Shown: in pieces, positions 7,318 through 14,488 of the stretch | How positions within the stretch are numbered: the stretch's first letter is position 1 | How the letters are laid out: every line of letters starts with the position of its first letter | DNA from: a virus | Virus record (IMG/VR): IMGVR_UViG_3300013131_000222 | Span: 1 to 25,861 of that record | Length of the DNA stretch: 25,861 nucleotides | Reading direction: 5' to 3' (one strand) | Notes under the pieces: model-generated | The model's input: the letters and a program-made list of their open reading frames with translations, nothing else | What the model was told of the DNA's origin: nothing | Databases searched by the model: none | Translations under genes and position numbers: made by a program

Positions 7318-8136
7318 TCACGCGACGGCGGGCTGTTCCACGCCGTCGGTGTCGTCGCTGAGGATGTCGGCGTCGTCCAGGTCGGATGACGCCGGGGCCT
7401 TGATGTCGAGGCCGTCGATGGCCGTGCGGACCTTGCTGGCAAGGTCGAGGGGGGCTGCGAGCGCCTTCTTCGCGGCGGCGTGGAGTTCGTCGGCCGTGCC
7501 AACGCCGCTGAACGGGAGCGGGCGCCCGTTGGTGAATGCCGTGCGGTTGCGCGCCCACTGCGCCAGTCGCTTCGCCGTGTCGAGGCACGCCGGGATCTGC
7601 GTCTCGCGCGTCGGCTTGACCAGCTTCGCAAAGGCGGTCTGCGCCTCGCCCTCGGCCTTCTTGATCGCGGCGTCGAGCGTCTCGCACTGGCGGTGCAGGT
7701 CGTCGAACAGGTCGATCGCGGCGCGCTCCACCGCCGCGGGCTCCGCGTCGACCGCCCATTTCGTGTCGGGGTCGTAGCTCGTGCCGTGGGGCTCGGCCTC
7801 GATGAGCACGTCGAGCAGCGCCGGGGCGTCGGCGGGCACTTCGAGGCCCACCCGCGCGTCCTCGAGGCGCTGGAGCGCCAGGTCCATCGCGCGCGTCGGG
7901 GCGAGCAGCGTCCGGAGCTTGTCCTTCAGCGGCTTGAGGCGTTCGGCCAGCCGCTCGGTCGCGAGATCACCCGCCTGGGTGACGGACTCGTCGAGCTTTC
8001 GGGCGTGCTCCTCCAGGGCCCGGCGGTCCTCGGCGAGACGCCGTTCCGTCTCGGCCTGTCGCTCGGCCGGGGTCTTCTGCCCGGCGCCCTTGGCGGGGCT
8101 GCTGGGCGCCTTCTTCTGCTGTGCTTTGCTGCGCAT
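7318..8136 (-). CDS. Alpha-helical phage protein, coiled coil (272 aa)
   Basis: The ATG at 8134-8136 shares a base with the preceding stop. A GTG three bases upstream is an alternative that would add one residue. The first 25 residues are basic and low-complexity. Residues 25-105 are charged, with a heptad-like helix (RQAETERRLAEDRRALEEHARKLDES and so on) that is probably coiled coil. A middle region (about 130-215) has more helices with KAEGEAQTAFAKLVKPT, and the C-terminus is acidic. There is no enzymatic motif. The layout would suit a minor structural, chaperone or single-strand-annealing protein. The segment IEAEPHGTSYDPDTKWAVDAEP does not match anything I can name. Confidence 0.6.
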   Translation of the reverse strand: MRSKAQQKKAPSSPAKGAGQKTPAERQAETERRLAEDRRALEEHARKLDESVTQAGDLATERLAERLKPLKDKLRTLLAPTRAMDLALQRLEDARVGLEVPADAPALLDVLIEAEPHGTSYDPDTKWAVDAEPAAVERAAIDLFDDLHRQCETLDAAIKKAEGEAQTAFAKLVKPTRETQIPACLDTAKRLAQWARNRTAFTNGRPLPFSGVGTADELHAAAKKALAAPLDLASKVRTAIDGLDIKAPASSDLDDADILSDDTDGVEQPAVA

Positions 8137-8465
8137 CACCGTCTCCCAGGGGCGTCTGTTGCCCCACGCTGTTTGGTGTCCTGCATGAGCTTGTCCACGG
8201 CCGCCAGAATGGTCGTGTTGCTCGCGCGCTCGTAGGCCGCGCTGCCCGCCCCCTTCGGGAGCTTCTCGATGGTGTCCGCCACTCGGCGCAGATCCGCGGC
8301 GAGTTGCGCGCCGTCGAAGGCGACCATATCGAGCGTGATCTTGAAGAACGGTCCCTCGCGCACGATGGCGGCGAGGGACGCCCCGCCGGCCTGGAGGACT
8401 GCGGCGAGGTGGAGGTTCTTCGTGACGACGGGCTGCGGCTGGGCTGTGCTGTCCATGTGGGTCAT
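8136..8465 (-). CDS. DUF5659-like small phage protein (109 aa)
   Basis: Starts at the ATG at 8463-8465 (ATGA overlap); a second ATG three codons on is possible. The core (residues 14-90) reads TKNLHLAAVLQAGGASLAAIVREGPFFKITLDMVAFDGAQLAADL...YERASNTTILAAVDKLMQ. The order 'T-x-x-L-x-L-A-A-x-L-x-x-G, a strand with F-x-I, a helix, then L-x-x-V-x-x-L-M' resembles the DUF5659 family of short phage/bacterial proteins of unknown function. The resemblance is by eye only. No catalytic residues are visible. It is translationally coupled to the virion-like genes on both sides. Confidence 0.5.
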   Translation of the reverse strand: MTHMDSTAQPQPVVTKNLHLAAVLQAGGASLAAIVREGPFFKITLDMVAFDGAQLAADLRRVADTIEKLPKGAGSAAYERASNTTILAAVDKLMQDTKQRGATDAPGRR

Positions 8466-8947
8466 CCGTACCCGGTCCCGGTGTCCATGCGGGCCATCAC
8501 GCGCGTCGCGGAGAGGGCGTACCCCATGGGGATCACGTTGAGTTCGTCGTCCGGGCTGTGGACGACGCCGCCGGCGCCGTCGGGCGCCACGTACACCGGC
8601 TCGGTGGCGGTCAGGCCGTCGAAGCCATCGACCTCGCCGTCGCGGGTCACCGCGACCAGGTCCCCGTCGATCACCGCGGAGAGGAAGCCGTCAGAACGGT
8701 CGTGGGTGGACGGATCTGTCACCACCAGCGCGTCGTCCACGAGGGTCACCGCGCGGGACGCCGTGATGCCGCCGGGGTTGGCGTGGATGGTGACGCCGGG
8801 GGTCATGCTGGCCCAGGCCGTCCCGTTCCAGATGAGCGTCAGGCCCGTCGGGGTGTGGAGCACCGCCTGCCCGTCCGTCGGAGACGCCGGGATGGTGGTC
8901 ACGGGGGACACTGCCCCCCGCGCAGGCTTCCAGCTCCGCATCTGCAC
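8462..8947 (-). CDS. Small fibre-like/decoration protein (161 aa)
   Basis: The most likely start is the GTG at 8945-8947, with AAGG nine bases upstream; an ATG at 8939-8941 is in frame two codons in. After a short lead, residues 17-50 read TTIPASPTDGQAVLHTP then LTLIWNGTAW. That is the same 'query-then-NG(S/T)AW' cap as in the large fibre and the 9553-10152 protein. The remainder is strongly beta (AVTLVDDALVVTDPS, DGDLVAVTRDGEV, ATEPVYVAPDGAGGVV). The final third resembles the 'GD-x-V-x-x-x-D-G' of DUF2190-like capsid or fibre decorations. It probably belongs to the virion surface. Confidence 0.6.
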   Translation of the reverse strand: MQMRSWKPARGAVSPVTTIPASPTDGQAVLHTPTGLTLIWNGTAWASMTPGVTIHANPGGITASRAVTLVDDALVVTDPSTHDRSDGFLSAVIDGDLVAVTRDGEVDGFDGLTATEPVYVAPDGAGGVVHSPDDELNVIPMGYALSATRVMARMDTGTGYG

Positions 8948-8951
8948 CGTG

Positions 8952-9542
8952 TCAGGCCTTCTTCGCCAGCGGCTTCACAAAGGTCTGGTGGATGCCGACC
9001 GACATCACCGGCGCGAGCGCGATGAAGAGGATCTGCCACCACGCCATTCCGTCGGAGACCTGCGCCACGCCTCCGGCCAGCGCCGAGGCGATGACCACAA
9101 ACACGCGCACCTGATGGGGCGTCAGGAGCAGCCCGCCGAAGCGCCTGGCCAGGGAGATCAGGAGCATGATGCCCGCCACGAGCGCGGCGGCGATGGCCGC
9201 CACCGTGGGCGCCTTCCGGGCCACCTGCACGGCCTCGAGCGCTTCCTTCCCGTGCCCGAACACGTCGTCGTCACCGGGCAGCGATGCGGGCGCGGCCTCG
9301 CCGGGGAACACCGTGGACGATGGCACGACCACGCCCGGGATCACGACCTCCGACGCCGGGGCGGGGGGCGCGCTCAGCGCCTCGGATGTGACCACCGGGG
9401 GCGATGCCACGACCAGACCGGAAGCGGGCGCAGACGGGGCCGCGGATGCCTCCACCGACGGTCCGGGGCCGGGAACGACGACGGGCGCGGCCAGCAGCCA
9501 CGCAGGGGAGAGCAAGAGCACCAGGGCGAGCAGGAAACGCAT
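8952..9542 (-). CDS. Holin-like membrane protein with signal peptide and Pro-rich stretch
   Basis: Residues 1-19 (MRFLLALVLLLSPAWLLAA) look like a Sec signal peptide or first membrane segment. Residues 20-90 are Ala/Pro/Val/Ser-rich and probably extended. Three membrane helices follow: about 112-131 (PTVAAIAAALVAGIMLLIS), 145-163 (VRVFVVIASALAGG) and 168-187 (AWWQILFIALAPVMSVGI). The basic tail is KPLAKKA. Three C-terminal helices with short charged loops suit a class I holin. The long Pro-rich ectodomain is unusual for one, so a phage envelope-exclusion protein is an alternative. No endolysin is adjacent. GAGAGG lies six bases before the ATG. Confidence 0.5.
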   Translation of the reverse strand: MRFLLALVLLLSPAWLLAAPVVVPGPGPSVEASAAPSAPASGLVVASPPVVTSEALSAPPAPASEVVIPGVVVPSSTVFPGEAAPASLPGDDDVFGHGKEALEAVQVARKAPTVAAIAAALVAGIMLLISLARRFGGLLLTPHQVRVFVVIASALAGGVAQVSDGMAWWQILFIALAPVMSVGIHQTFVKPLAKKA

Positions 9543-9552
9543 CGTGAACCTC

Positions 9553-10152
9553 TCAGGTCTCGGTGGTCACGCCGACCCAGGCGGAGCCGTTCCACAGCTC
9601 CAGCCTGCCGGCGTCGGTGTTGAAGCACAGGACGCCCGCCCAATCGGAGTCGAGCGCGGACGAGGTAGTGAGCGAGTCACGCTCGCTCTCGGTGAGCCTT
9701 GGGACGAAGAAGAATCCGCCGCTCACCTGGAATGCGACGTTGGCCGCAGGGCCCGTGTTACTGCCGAGAGGGCCGTTCGCGCGCGCACCGTCCTCGGTGA
9801 TGTAGAACGGGATGCGCGCATCGACCGACGCGAGCAGCGCCAACACGGCCTTGAGCGTCACGAGGCCGTTGGCCTTGTGCCAAAGCGCCGGGTCCGCAGC
9901 TCCCGAGTGCCCGAACTGCGCGTACTGGTTCGATCCGGTGCCGCTCGTTGAGGTGCGCGCAGCGCCGTCCGTGGTGACGCCCGCGTCCGTCCGCCCTGGC
10001 GTGCTCAGGTTGCCGCTGGCGTCCACGCTGACGAGGCTCGACACCACGCGCCCCGCGTTCGTCGCGAAGCGCAGCAGCCGTCCAGCGACGGCGCGCCCGA
10101 CCTCGCCCGCGTCCTTGCGCGGGAAGCCGAAGATGCCGTCCAGGATCGCCAT
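9553..10152 (-). CDS. Fibre-like protein with C-terminal NGSAW cap (199 aa)
   Basis: Begins at the ATG at 10150-10152, whose first base is shared with the upstream stop. The N-terminal third (MAILDGIFGFPRKDAGEVGR...VVSSLVSVDASGNLSTPGRTDAGV) is a Gly/Ser/Thr-rich lead typical of fibre shafts. The C-terminal part has VPRLTESERDSLTT, then WAGVLCFNTDAGRLELWNGSAWVGV. This is the widespread phage fibre 'P-R-(M/L)-T-x-x-(Q/E)-R-D, G-x-x-x-(Y/F)-N-T-D, NG-x-x-W' terminal pattern. It is probably a short fibre or the tip of a larger assembly. It shares its terminal motif with proteins at 5071-7218 and 8462-8947. Confidence 0.65.
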   Translation of the reverse strand: MAILDGIFGFPRKDAGEVGRAVAGRLLRFATNAGRVVSSLVSVDASGNLSTPGRTDAGVTTDGAARTSTSGTGSNQYAQFGHSGAADPALWHKANGLVTLKAVLALLASVDARIPFYITEDGARANGPLGSNTGPAANVAFQVSGGFFFVPRLTESERDSLTTSSALDSDWAGVLCFNTDAGRLELWNGSAWVGVTTET

Positions 10153-10565
10153 CAGGTCACCTTGCCGCCGAGCACGACGACGTGAACGACGTGGCCGGAG
10201 CCCAGGCCCGCGACCGGCTGAATCACGAGCTGGTCGGTGGCCTCGAGCACCAGCTTCGTGTTCGGCTCGCCGCCGATTCCGGGGATGATGTCCGGGTCGA
10301 GCAGGTTCTTCGCCGCGGTGCCGTTCGCGTGCCCCGCGTCGGCCGCGACCTGCACGCGGGCGAGCTGGTAGTCCACCGCGGAGCGACGCAGGAACACATC
10401 GAAGGTGTACGCCGTGCCGCTCTGGTTGGCGAGCAGCACGGCGCTCAGCACCAGGGCGCCGGTGTTGCCGTAGGCGACCACCTTGGCGTCCGTGCCGTCG
10501 CCGTCGTCGAAGGCGACGCCGTTGTTGTAGGGGCTGTTCGCAAAGATCGGAGCTTCGCCGGCCAT
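10152..10565 (-). CDS. Small beta-sandwich decoration-like protein (137 aa)
   Basis: The ATG at 10563-10565 follows the upstream stop by one base. The sequence runs ANSPYNNGVAFDDGDG, then KVVAYGNTGALVLSAVLLANQSGTAYTFDVFLRRSA, then NTKLVLEATDQLVIQPVAGLGSGHVVHVVVLGG. The pattern (a strand, a 'N-x-S/T-G-x-x-Y-T-x-D-V-x-L' strand pair, a 'DQL-x-I' strand and a final hydrophobic strand) suggests a compact beta sandwich like phage capsid decoration proteins. The proteins at 21878-22264 and 22412-22876 have a comparable size and strand layout. Function is inferred from this and context. Confidence 0.6.
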   Translation of the reverse strand: MAGEAPIFANSPYNNGVAFDDGDGTDAKVVAYGNTGALVLSAVLLANQSGTAYTFDVFLRRSAVDYQLARVQVAADAGHANGTAAKNLLDPDIIPGIGGEPNTKLVLEATDQLVIQPVAGLGSGHVVHVVVLGGKVT

Positions 10566-10566
10566 G

Positions 10567-10806
10567 TCACATCCCCAGGCGGAAGAGGTTCTGATTCGCG
10601 GCGTTCGTGATGTTCTGCGCCGCCGCGTCGATGAGGCGCGCGCCGATGCCGAACGGCTGCGTGGAGTCGTAGACCAGCGAGTAGCCGTTCGGGCCCGGCT
10701 CGATCTCACCCGGCTCGGTGCCGTCGTGGCCGACGAGGCCGCCTTTCTGGGTCAGCACGTCGGCGGGGTCGTAGACGCCCGCGATGTTGCCCTGCTGGCG
10801 CGCCAT
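10567..10806 (-). CDS. Short virion-module protein of unknown function (79 aa)
   Basis: A 79-residue protein beginning at the ATG at 10804-10806 that shares a base with the stop of the preceding gene and ends one base before the next start. It reads MARQQGNIAGVYDPADVLTQ, then a Gly-rich acidic centre, then FGIGARLIDAAAQNITNAAN. No domain is recognised. Perfect packing and the same codon character as its neighbours argue that it is real. It is presumably a small virion or assembly component. Confidence 0.55.
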   Translation of the reverse strand: MARQQGNIAGVYDPADVLTQKGGLVGHDGTEPGEIEPGPNGYSLVYDSTQPFGIGARLIDAAAQNITNAANQNLFRLGM

Positions 10807-11549
10807 CAGTCGCCCGCCACGAGCACGTCGAGTTGCCCCGTGAGGCCGCCCGCGTAGTCGGTCACCTGCACGAAGACCTGCCGGTAGCCGGTGCCCGGGA
10901 CCTGGAGTTCGACGAAGGGCTCCAGCGAGTCCGTGTGGTTGATCCGGAGCCAGTCGCCGGTGTCGGCCTGGGCCCAGATCGAGACGTCGATGTTGGCGTG
11001 CGAGGCCGGAAACGACGCCCGGATCTCGTACTCGGAGGTGTTGTCCGGCTGCGTGTCCCAGGCGCCGTCGATGGTCACCTCGAGGGTGCCGCCGTCGTAG
11101 TCCAGGATGAGCGCCCGCTGCCCCGCGCCCGTGCCGGCCACGATGGCGATCCACAGGCCGTTGTAGGCGTTGTCCACGTCGCTCGCGTCGTTGGCGAGCA
11201 CGATGGTGTCGGCACCGCCCGAGTCGGCCGTGCCGGCGAGCACGAGTTCGGCCGCAGCGGTGGGGCGCCAGTAGAGGCACAGCGCCCCGAACGGCGACAG
11301 GTCGAAGAGCCCGGTGCCCGCCGCCGGGGCGGTCGTATTCGGGGGGTCGGCGAGCGCGGCCGTGGTGTCCACCACCGCACCGAAGACCTCGGCCGACTCG
11401 CCTTCGCGATACGACGGCGCGCCCTTCCCGTGGTCGCGAACCGCAAAGAGGTTCGCCCAGCGGTCGAAGACGCGAGACAGCACATCCCCGGACGGGACCG
11501 TGCTCTTGGCGCGCGAGAAGCGGCGCAGCGACCGGGCGACGACGGACAT
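10806..11549 (-). CDS. Fibre-module-containing virion protein (247 aa)
   Basis: Starts at the ATG at 11547-11549, three bases after the upstream stop. The first 55 residues are basic and helical (MSVVARSLRRFSRAKSTVPS). The rest is beta-rich. The middle (about residues 118-170) contains DNAYNGLWIAIVAGTGAGQRALILDYDGG then DGAWDTQPDNTSEYEI. This closely parallels residues 177-225 of the large fibre and matches a module common in phage tail fibres. The C-terminus (VELQVPGTGYRQVFVQVTDYAGGLTGQLDVLVAGD) looks like a terminal beta sandwich. A tail/fibre-associated role is inferred. Confidence 0.65.
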   Translation of the reverse strand: MSVVARSLRRFSRAKSTVPSGDVLSRVFDRWANLFAVRDHGKGAPSYREGESAEVFGAVVDTTAALADPPNTTAPAAGTGLFDLSPFGALCLYWRPTAAAELVLAGTADSGGADTIVLANDASDVDNAYNGLWIAIVAGTGAGQRALILDYDGGTLEVTIDGAWDTQPDNTSEYEIRASFPASHANIDVSIWAQADTGDWLRINHTDSLEPFVELQVPGTGYRQVFVQVTDYAGGLTGQLDVLVAGD

Positions 11550-11552
11550 CGG

Positions 11553-12152
11553 TTACTCCTTCGGGGGCTCGGCCGGGGCCTCCACCGGGGCGTGGGAGGC
11601 CGGGAGCTCGACAGCGGGGACCTCGGCGGCCTTCGCGGCCTGGGGCTCCAGCGCCGTCGCGGACAGCGACTTCTTCCCGCCAGCGGGCTTCTTCTCGGCG
11701 GGCGCCTCGCTCTTCGGGGCCGAAGGCTCGACGGCGGGAACCGGAGCCTTCTGGGCCTCGGGCGCGGGGCCCGCGATGTCGGCCGCGTCGGGCAGCACGG
11801 TCTGCTGCGCCTTGCCGGCCTCGTTCAGAATCTCGCCGATCACGTCTTCGGAGACGCCATCGGCACGGGCGGCCCGGATCGCGGCGCTCGCCGCGTCCTC
11901 CGCCGTCGCGAACGCCGCCGCCGCACGGGCGTAGACGTCCGCCACCTTGCGCAGCTCCAGCACCGCGCGCCCCTCGATGGCCGTCCAGCCGGACGCCAGG
12001 AACTCGAGGGCCTGCTCCTCGGTGAGGTTGGTCAGGAGACCGTCCGGTCCGATCCGAAGCACCGAGCGAGTCGTCTCGCAGGTGATGGCACCGCCGTGCA
12101 TCCCCACGCTGGGGGCCTTGAGGGTGAACCGCTTCGTGGACTGACTGGACAT
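11553..12152 (-). CDS. Virion-associated protein with Ala/Pro-rich tail (199 aa)
   Basis: I prefer the ATG at 12150-12152, which has AGGAG five bases upstream; a GTG two codons before lies too close to that Shine-Dalgarno. Residues 1-60 form a small alpha/beta region (KRFTLKAPSVGMHGGAITCETTR...LTNLTEEQALEFLASGW). Residues 60-115 are Ala-rich and helical. From about 120 on, the sequence is low-complexity Ala/Pro/Glu/Lys (APAEKKPAGGKKS and so on), presumably disordered. It is the first gene after the capsid gene's hairpin. No family is recognised; the 'TEEQALEFLASG' segment recurs in small phage head-region proteins as far as I recall. Confidence 0.6.
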   Translation of the reverse strand: MSSQSTKRFTLKAPSVGMHGGAITCETTRSVLRIGPDGLLTNLTEEQALEFLASGWTAIEGRAVLELRKVADVYARAAAAFATAEDAASAAIRAARADGVSEDVIGEILNEAGKAQQTVLPDAADIAGPAPEAQKAPVPAVEPSAPKSEAPAEKKPAGGKKSLSATALEPQAAKAAEVPAVELPASHAPVEAPAEPPKE

Positions 12153-12184
12153 GGGCACTCCTGCTGGGCTGTGTGAGAGGCTGG

Positions 12185-12220
12185 AAGGGCGGGCGGGAGC
12201 TTACCTGCCCGCCCGTCCTA
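12185..12220 (-). terminator. Hairpin after the major capsid gene
   Basis: An 8-bp GC-only stem (12190-12197 with 12208-12215) encloses a 10-base loop. It sits 32 bases past the capsid stop, in the 94-base gap before the next start. There is no T tract on the minus strand, so it could be a weak terminator or an mRNA-stabilising hairpin that lets the capsid message accumulate. Confidence 0.5.
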
Positions 12221-12246
12221 CGTCACCGCTTTCGCGGCGAGGCGGC

Positions 12247-13680
12247 TTACTCGAAGCCGATGACCGCCGGCGTCATCACGGGGGCGTTGGGATCGCGGCC
12301 CACGTTGATGAGGCGGAAGCAGTGGCGGGGCGCCTTGAGCTGGAGCGCGCCGTAGAGCACCTGCATCCAGCGGATGCTGGTGTCGATGGTCGCGAGCGGC
12401 AGCTTCGTGAAGGGCGCGAGCTGCTTCCAGCCCAGGGTCGCCGGCTTCATCTCCAGGCCGAACACCGTCGAGCAGCCGGGGAGGTAGGCGTTGCGGTCGA
12501 TGATGTCCTGCGTGGGGCCCGTGCGCGCGACGCGGAAGGCTTCCTTGCAGGTCGTGGCCGCGCCACCCTTCTCGGAGCGGTAGACGATGTAGCCGGTCGT
12601 GTCCTGGCCGCCGTCCACCACCGGGATCGTGACGTTGTCGCCGGCGGCGGGGGAGACGCTGGCCGTGGTGACCGGGGCCGACCGCCCGAAGCGGTTGATG
12701 GCCACGATCTTGTAGTAGTACGCGCCGGCGTCACCGGCGGCGAACTGCGCGGTCGCGTCCACGGGGGAGGTCAGGCCGGCCGCGCCGATGGCGGGGGCCA
12801 GCGGGCGCTTGCTCGCCTTGCCCAGGCCGGAGGCGTGCGGGGCGCCGCCCTCCTGGATGAAGACGTTGTCCTCGATCTTCACGCCGCCGAAGCCGTCCAC
12901 CTTCGGCTCGAAGTCGACCTTGTCCCCGAAGCCGCCGCGGAGGCGCGCGCGGATGCGGTTCTTGATGTCGTTCTTCACGCCGATCGAGCAGAAGATCGTG
13001 TCGATCATGCCGTAGTTCGGCGCCATCCGGACGGAGGCGCACATGCCCGAAAGGACCTCCTCGGAGAGGGGGTCGCCGCGCATGTCGTAGGTCGGCGTGC
13101 CGCCGGCCGCCATCAGAGCGTTCAGGCCGTCGAACTGCACCGGCACGATGGCCGAGTCGCCGAAGAAGAGCGACTCCTCGAGCTGACGCATCAGCCAGAG
13201 CGTGCCGTTCTTCGTCTCCTGCGCGACGGCGTTCTCGATGCCGGCGGTGCGGACCAGGCTGGCGACGTGGGTGACCCGGCGGGTCGTGCCCATGAACTTC
13301 ACCAGCGTGACCTCGCGGGAGTAGGTGCTGTCCTCCTCCTCGGGGAGGTCGCCCTCGCCCATGAAGCCGGCCTCGCCCGCGCCGACCTTGTGGAGGCGGT
13401 TGTACTCCTCGGCGGTGTTGTAGGCGGGGTCCTTGTAGACGCCCTTCCAGAACTTGAACTCCTGCTCCGTGTAGGTCATGGATGTCAGCAGCGGGTCGAG
13501 CGACTCCGGCATCAGGGGGCCGAGGGCCCCGGCGGTCTGGACGCCGTGCGTCCCGCCGTTGCCGCCGCCCGCGCTGAGCGCCTTGTTCAGCTCGGCGACC
13601 TCTTCCACGCCGGCCGCGCCGGGGCCACCGGCCTGCTCGCCGTAGCCCTGCGTGAAGTCCTGCCAGTCGATGAGTGCCAT
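12247..13680 (-). CDS. Major capsid protein with inserted Ig-like domain
   Basis: A 477-residue capsid subunit, probably HK97-fold. The N-terminus (about 56-95) has PLMPESL...TYTEQEFKFWKGVYKDPAYNTAEEYN. The C-terminus has DRNAYLPGCSTVFGLE then LGWKQLAPFTKLPLATID and LYGALQLKAPRH. Both blocks match what I know of the capsid family found in SPO1/Twort-like and other large phages. Between them, residues about 295-388 (GAYYYKIVAINRFGRSAPVTTASV...TGYIVYRS) form a fibronectin/Ig-like domain, an insertion also seen in relatives. The N-terminal 35 residues may be removed at maturation: ELNKALSAGG (31-39) resembles motifs in the protease and scaffold. The Shine-Dalgarno GAGGAG lies 9 bases before the ATG. 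Confidence 0.88.
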   Translation of the reverse strand: MALIDWQDFTQGYGEQAGGPGAAGVEEVAELNKALSAGGGNGGTHGVQTAGALGPLMPESLDPLLTSMTYTEQEFKFWKGVYKDPAYNTAEEYNRLHKVGAGEAGFMGEGDLPEEEDSTYSREVTLVKFMGTTRRVTHVASLVRTAGIENAVAQETKNGTLWLMRQLEESLFFGDSAIVPVQFDGLNALMAAGGTPTYDMRGDPLSEEVLSGMCASVRMAPNYGMIDTIFCSIGVKNDIKNRIRARLRGGFGDKVDFEPKVDGFGGVKIEDNVFIQEGGAPHASGLGKASKRPLAPAIGAAGLTSPVDATAQFAAGDAGAYYYKIVAINRFGRSAPVTTASVSPAAGDNVTIPVVDGGQDTTGYIVYRSEKGGAATTCKEAFRVARTGPTQDIIDRNAYLPGCSTVFGLEMKPATLGWKQLAPFTKLPLATIDTSIRWMQVLYGALQLKAPRHCFRLINVGRDPNAPVMTPAVIGFE

Positions 13681-13726
13681 GTTGCTTCTCTCCTCAGTTT
13701 GGCCGTTGCCTGGCCGGTCTTCGCGC

Positions 13727-14488
13727 TCAGCCCTTGGCCTGGCGCAGGGTGGACTGCTCGATCTCGTTCGCGATGGCGTCCTTGCGGCCCGCCAGGAGCA
13801 GCGCGACGCTGTTCTGGAGTTGGTGCGCGCGGCCTTGATCGCCCGCGTCGAGGCTCTTTCTCAGCTCGGCGTTCATCGCGTTCGCGAGCTGGCCCTTGCT
13901 CAGGCCCGTGGGCGCCTGGCCGCCGCTGCCGCCCGCGTTGAAGCTCTTGGCCATCGGGGCGGAGGTCACCGTGCGGGGGGCCACGGGGGCGCCGGCCGCG
14001 GCGGTGAGCCGGTCGATCTTGTCGTGCAGGCGGGCGTTTTCGGCCGTGATCGACTTCACCAGCCCCAGGAGCAGCTTGCCCGTGGCGAGCACGGCGTCGT
14101 TGTTGATCGCCTGCTGCTGGCTGATCTCCGCGACTCCGGCGCCGAGGTCGTCGGCGTGCGCCGAGACGTGCTCCACGAGCGACTTCACGAACCCGGTCGC
14201 GTCGAGCGACTTGGCGAGCCCGATGTTGGTGGCCTCGCCGACGCGGTCACCGAGCGAGGCGCCCGTCTGCACGGCCTGCCCCTGGATGGCTTCGAGCTCG
14301 TCGAGCGCCTTGGACAGCCCGGTCGTGTCGAGGGACTTCTCCATCGACCCGTCGGGGTTGTCATCGCCCTCGTCGTCGTCGTCCTCGTCGGGCTCGCTCT
14401 CCATGGCCTTCAGGAGCTTGTCCTTGGCCTCGCAGTCCGGCATGGCCTTCAGGTTCTCGAGGAACTCGGCCTTGCTCTTCTTCTTCAT
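13727..14488 (-). CDS. Scaffold-like capsid assembly protein with repeated KS motifs
   Basis: I place the start at the ATG at 14486-14488 (ATGA overlap with the protease). The protein has 253 residues: a basic N-terminus, a very acidic run (residues 31-46, mostly D/E), and then mainly helix. Seven K-(S/A)-(L/I/F) sites occur at about 51, 60, 93, 102, 145, 181 and 211. Two of them sit in an internal repeat, KSLDTTGLSKAL (51-62) and KSLDATGFVKSL (93-104). The position between protease and capsid gene is the usual place for a scaffold. Helical content and the acidic N-terminus fit. The repeats may be cleavage sites for the adjacent protease, so the scaffold would be chopped up for exit. Confidence 0.7.
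   Translation of the reverse strand: MKKKSKAEFLENLKAMPDCEAKDKLLKAMESEPDEDDDDEGDDNPDGSMEKSLDTTGLSKALDELEAIQGQAVQTGASLGDRVGEATNIGLAKSLDATGFVKSLVEHVSAHADDLGAGVAEISQQQAINNDAVLATGKLLLGLVKSITAENARLHDKIDRLTAAAGAPVAPRTVTSAPMAKSFNAGGSGGQAPTGLSKGQLANAMNAELRKSLDAGDQGRAHQLQNSVALLLAGRKDAIANEIEQSTLRQAKG

Noticed and set aside
8952-9542. Endolysin or lysis enzyme near the holin-like gene
   Set aside because: No amidase, muramidase or transglycosylase motif appears in the neighbouring proteins.
12160-12246. Riboswitch between capsid gene and the next gene
   Set aside because: Only a simple GC hairpin is present, more consistent with a terminator or stabilising stem.
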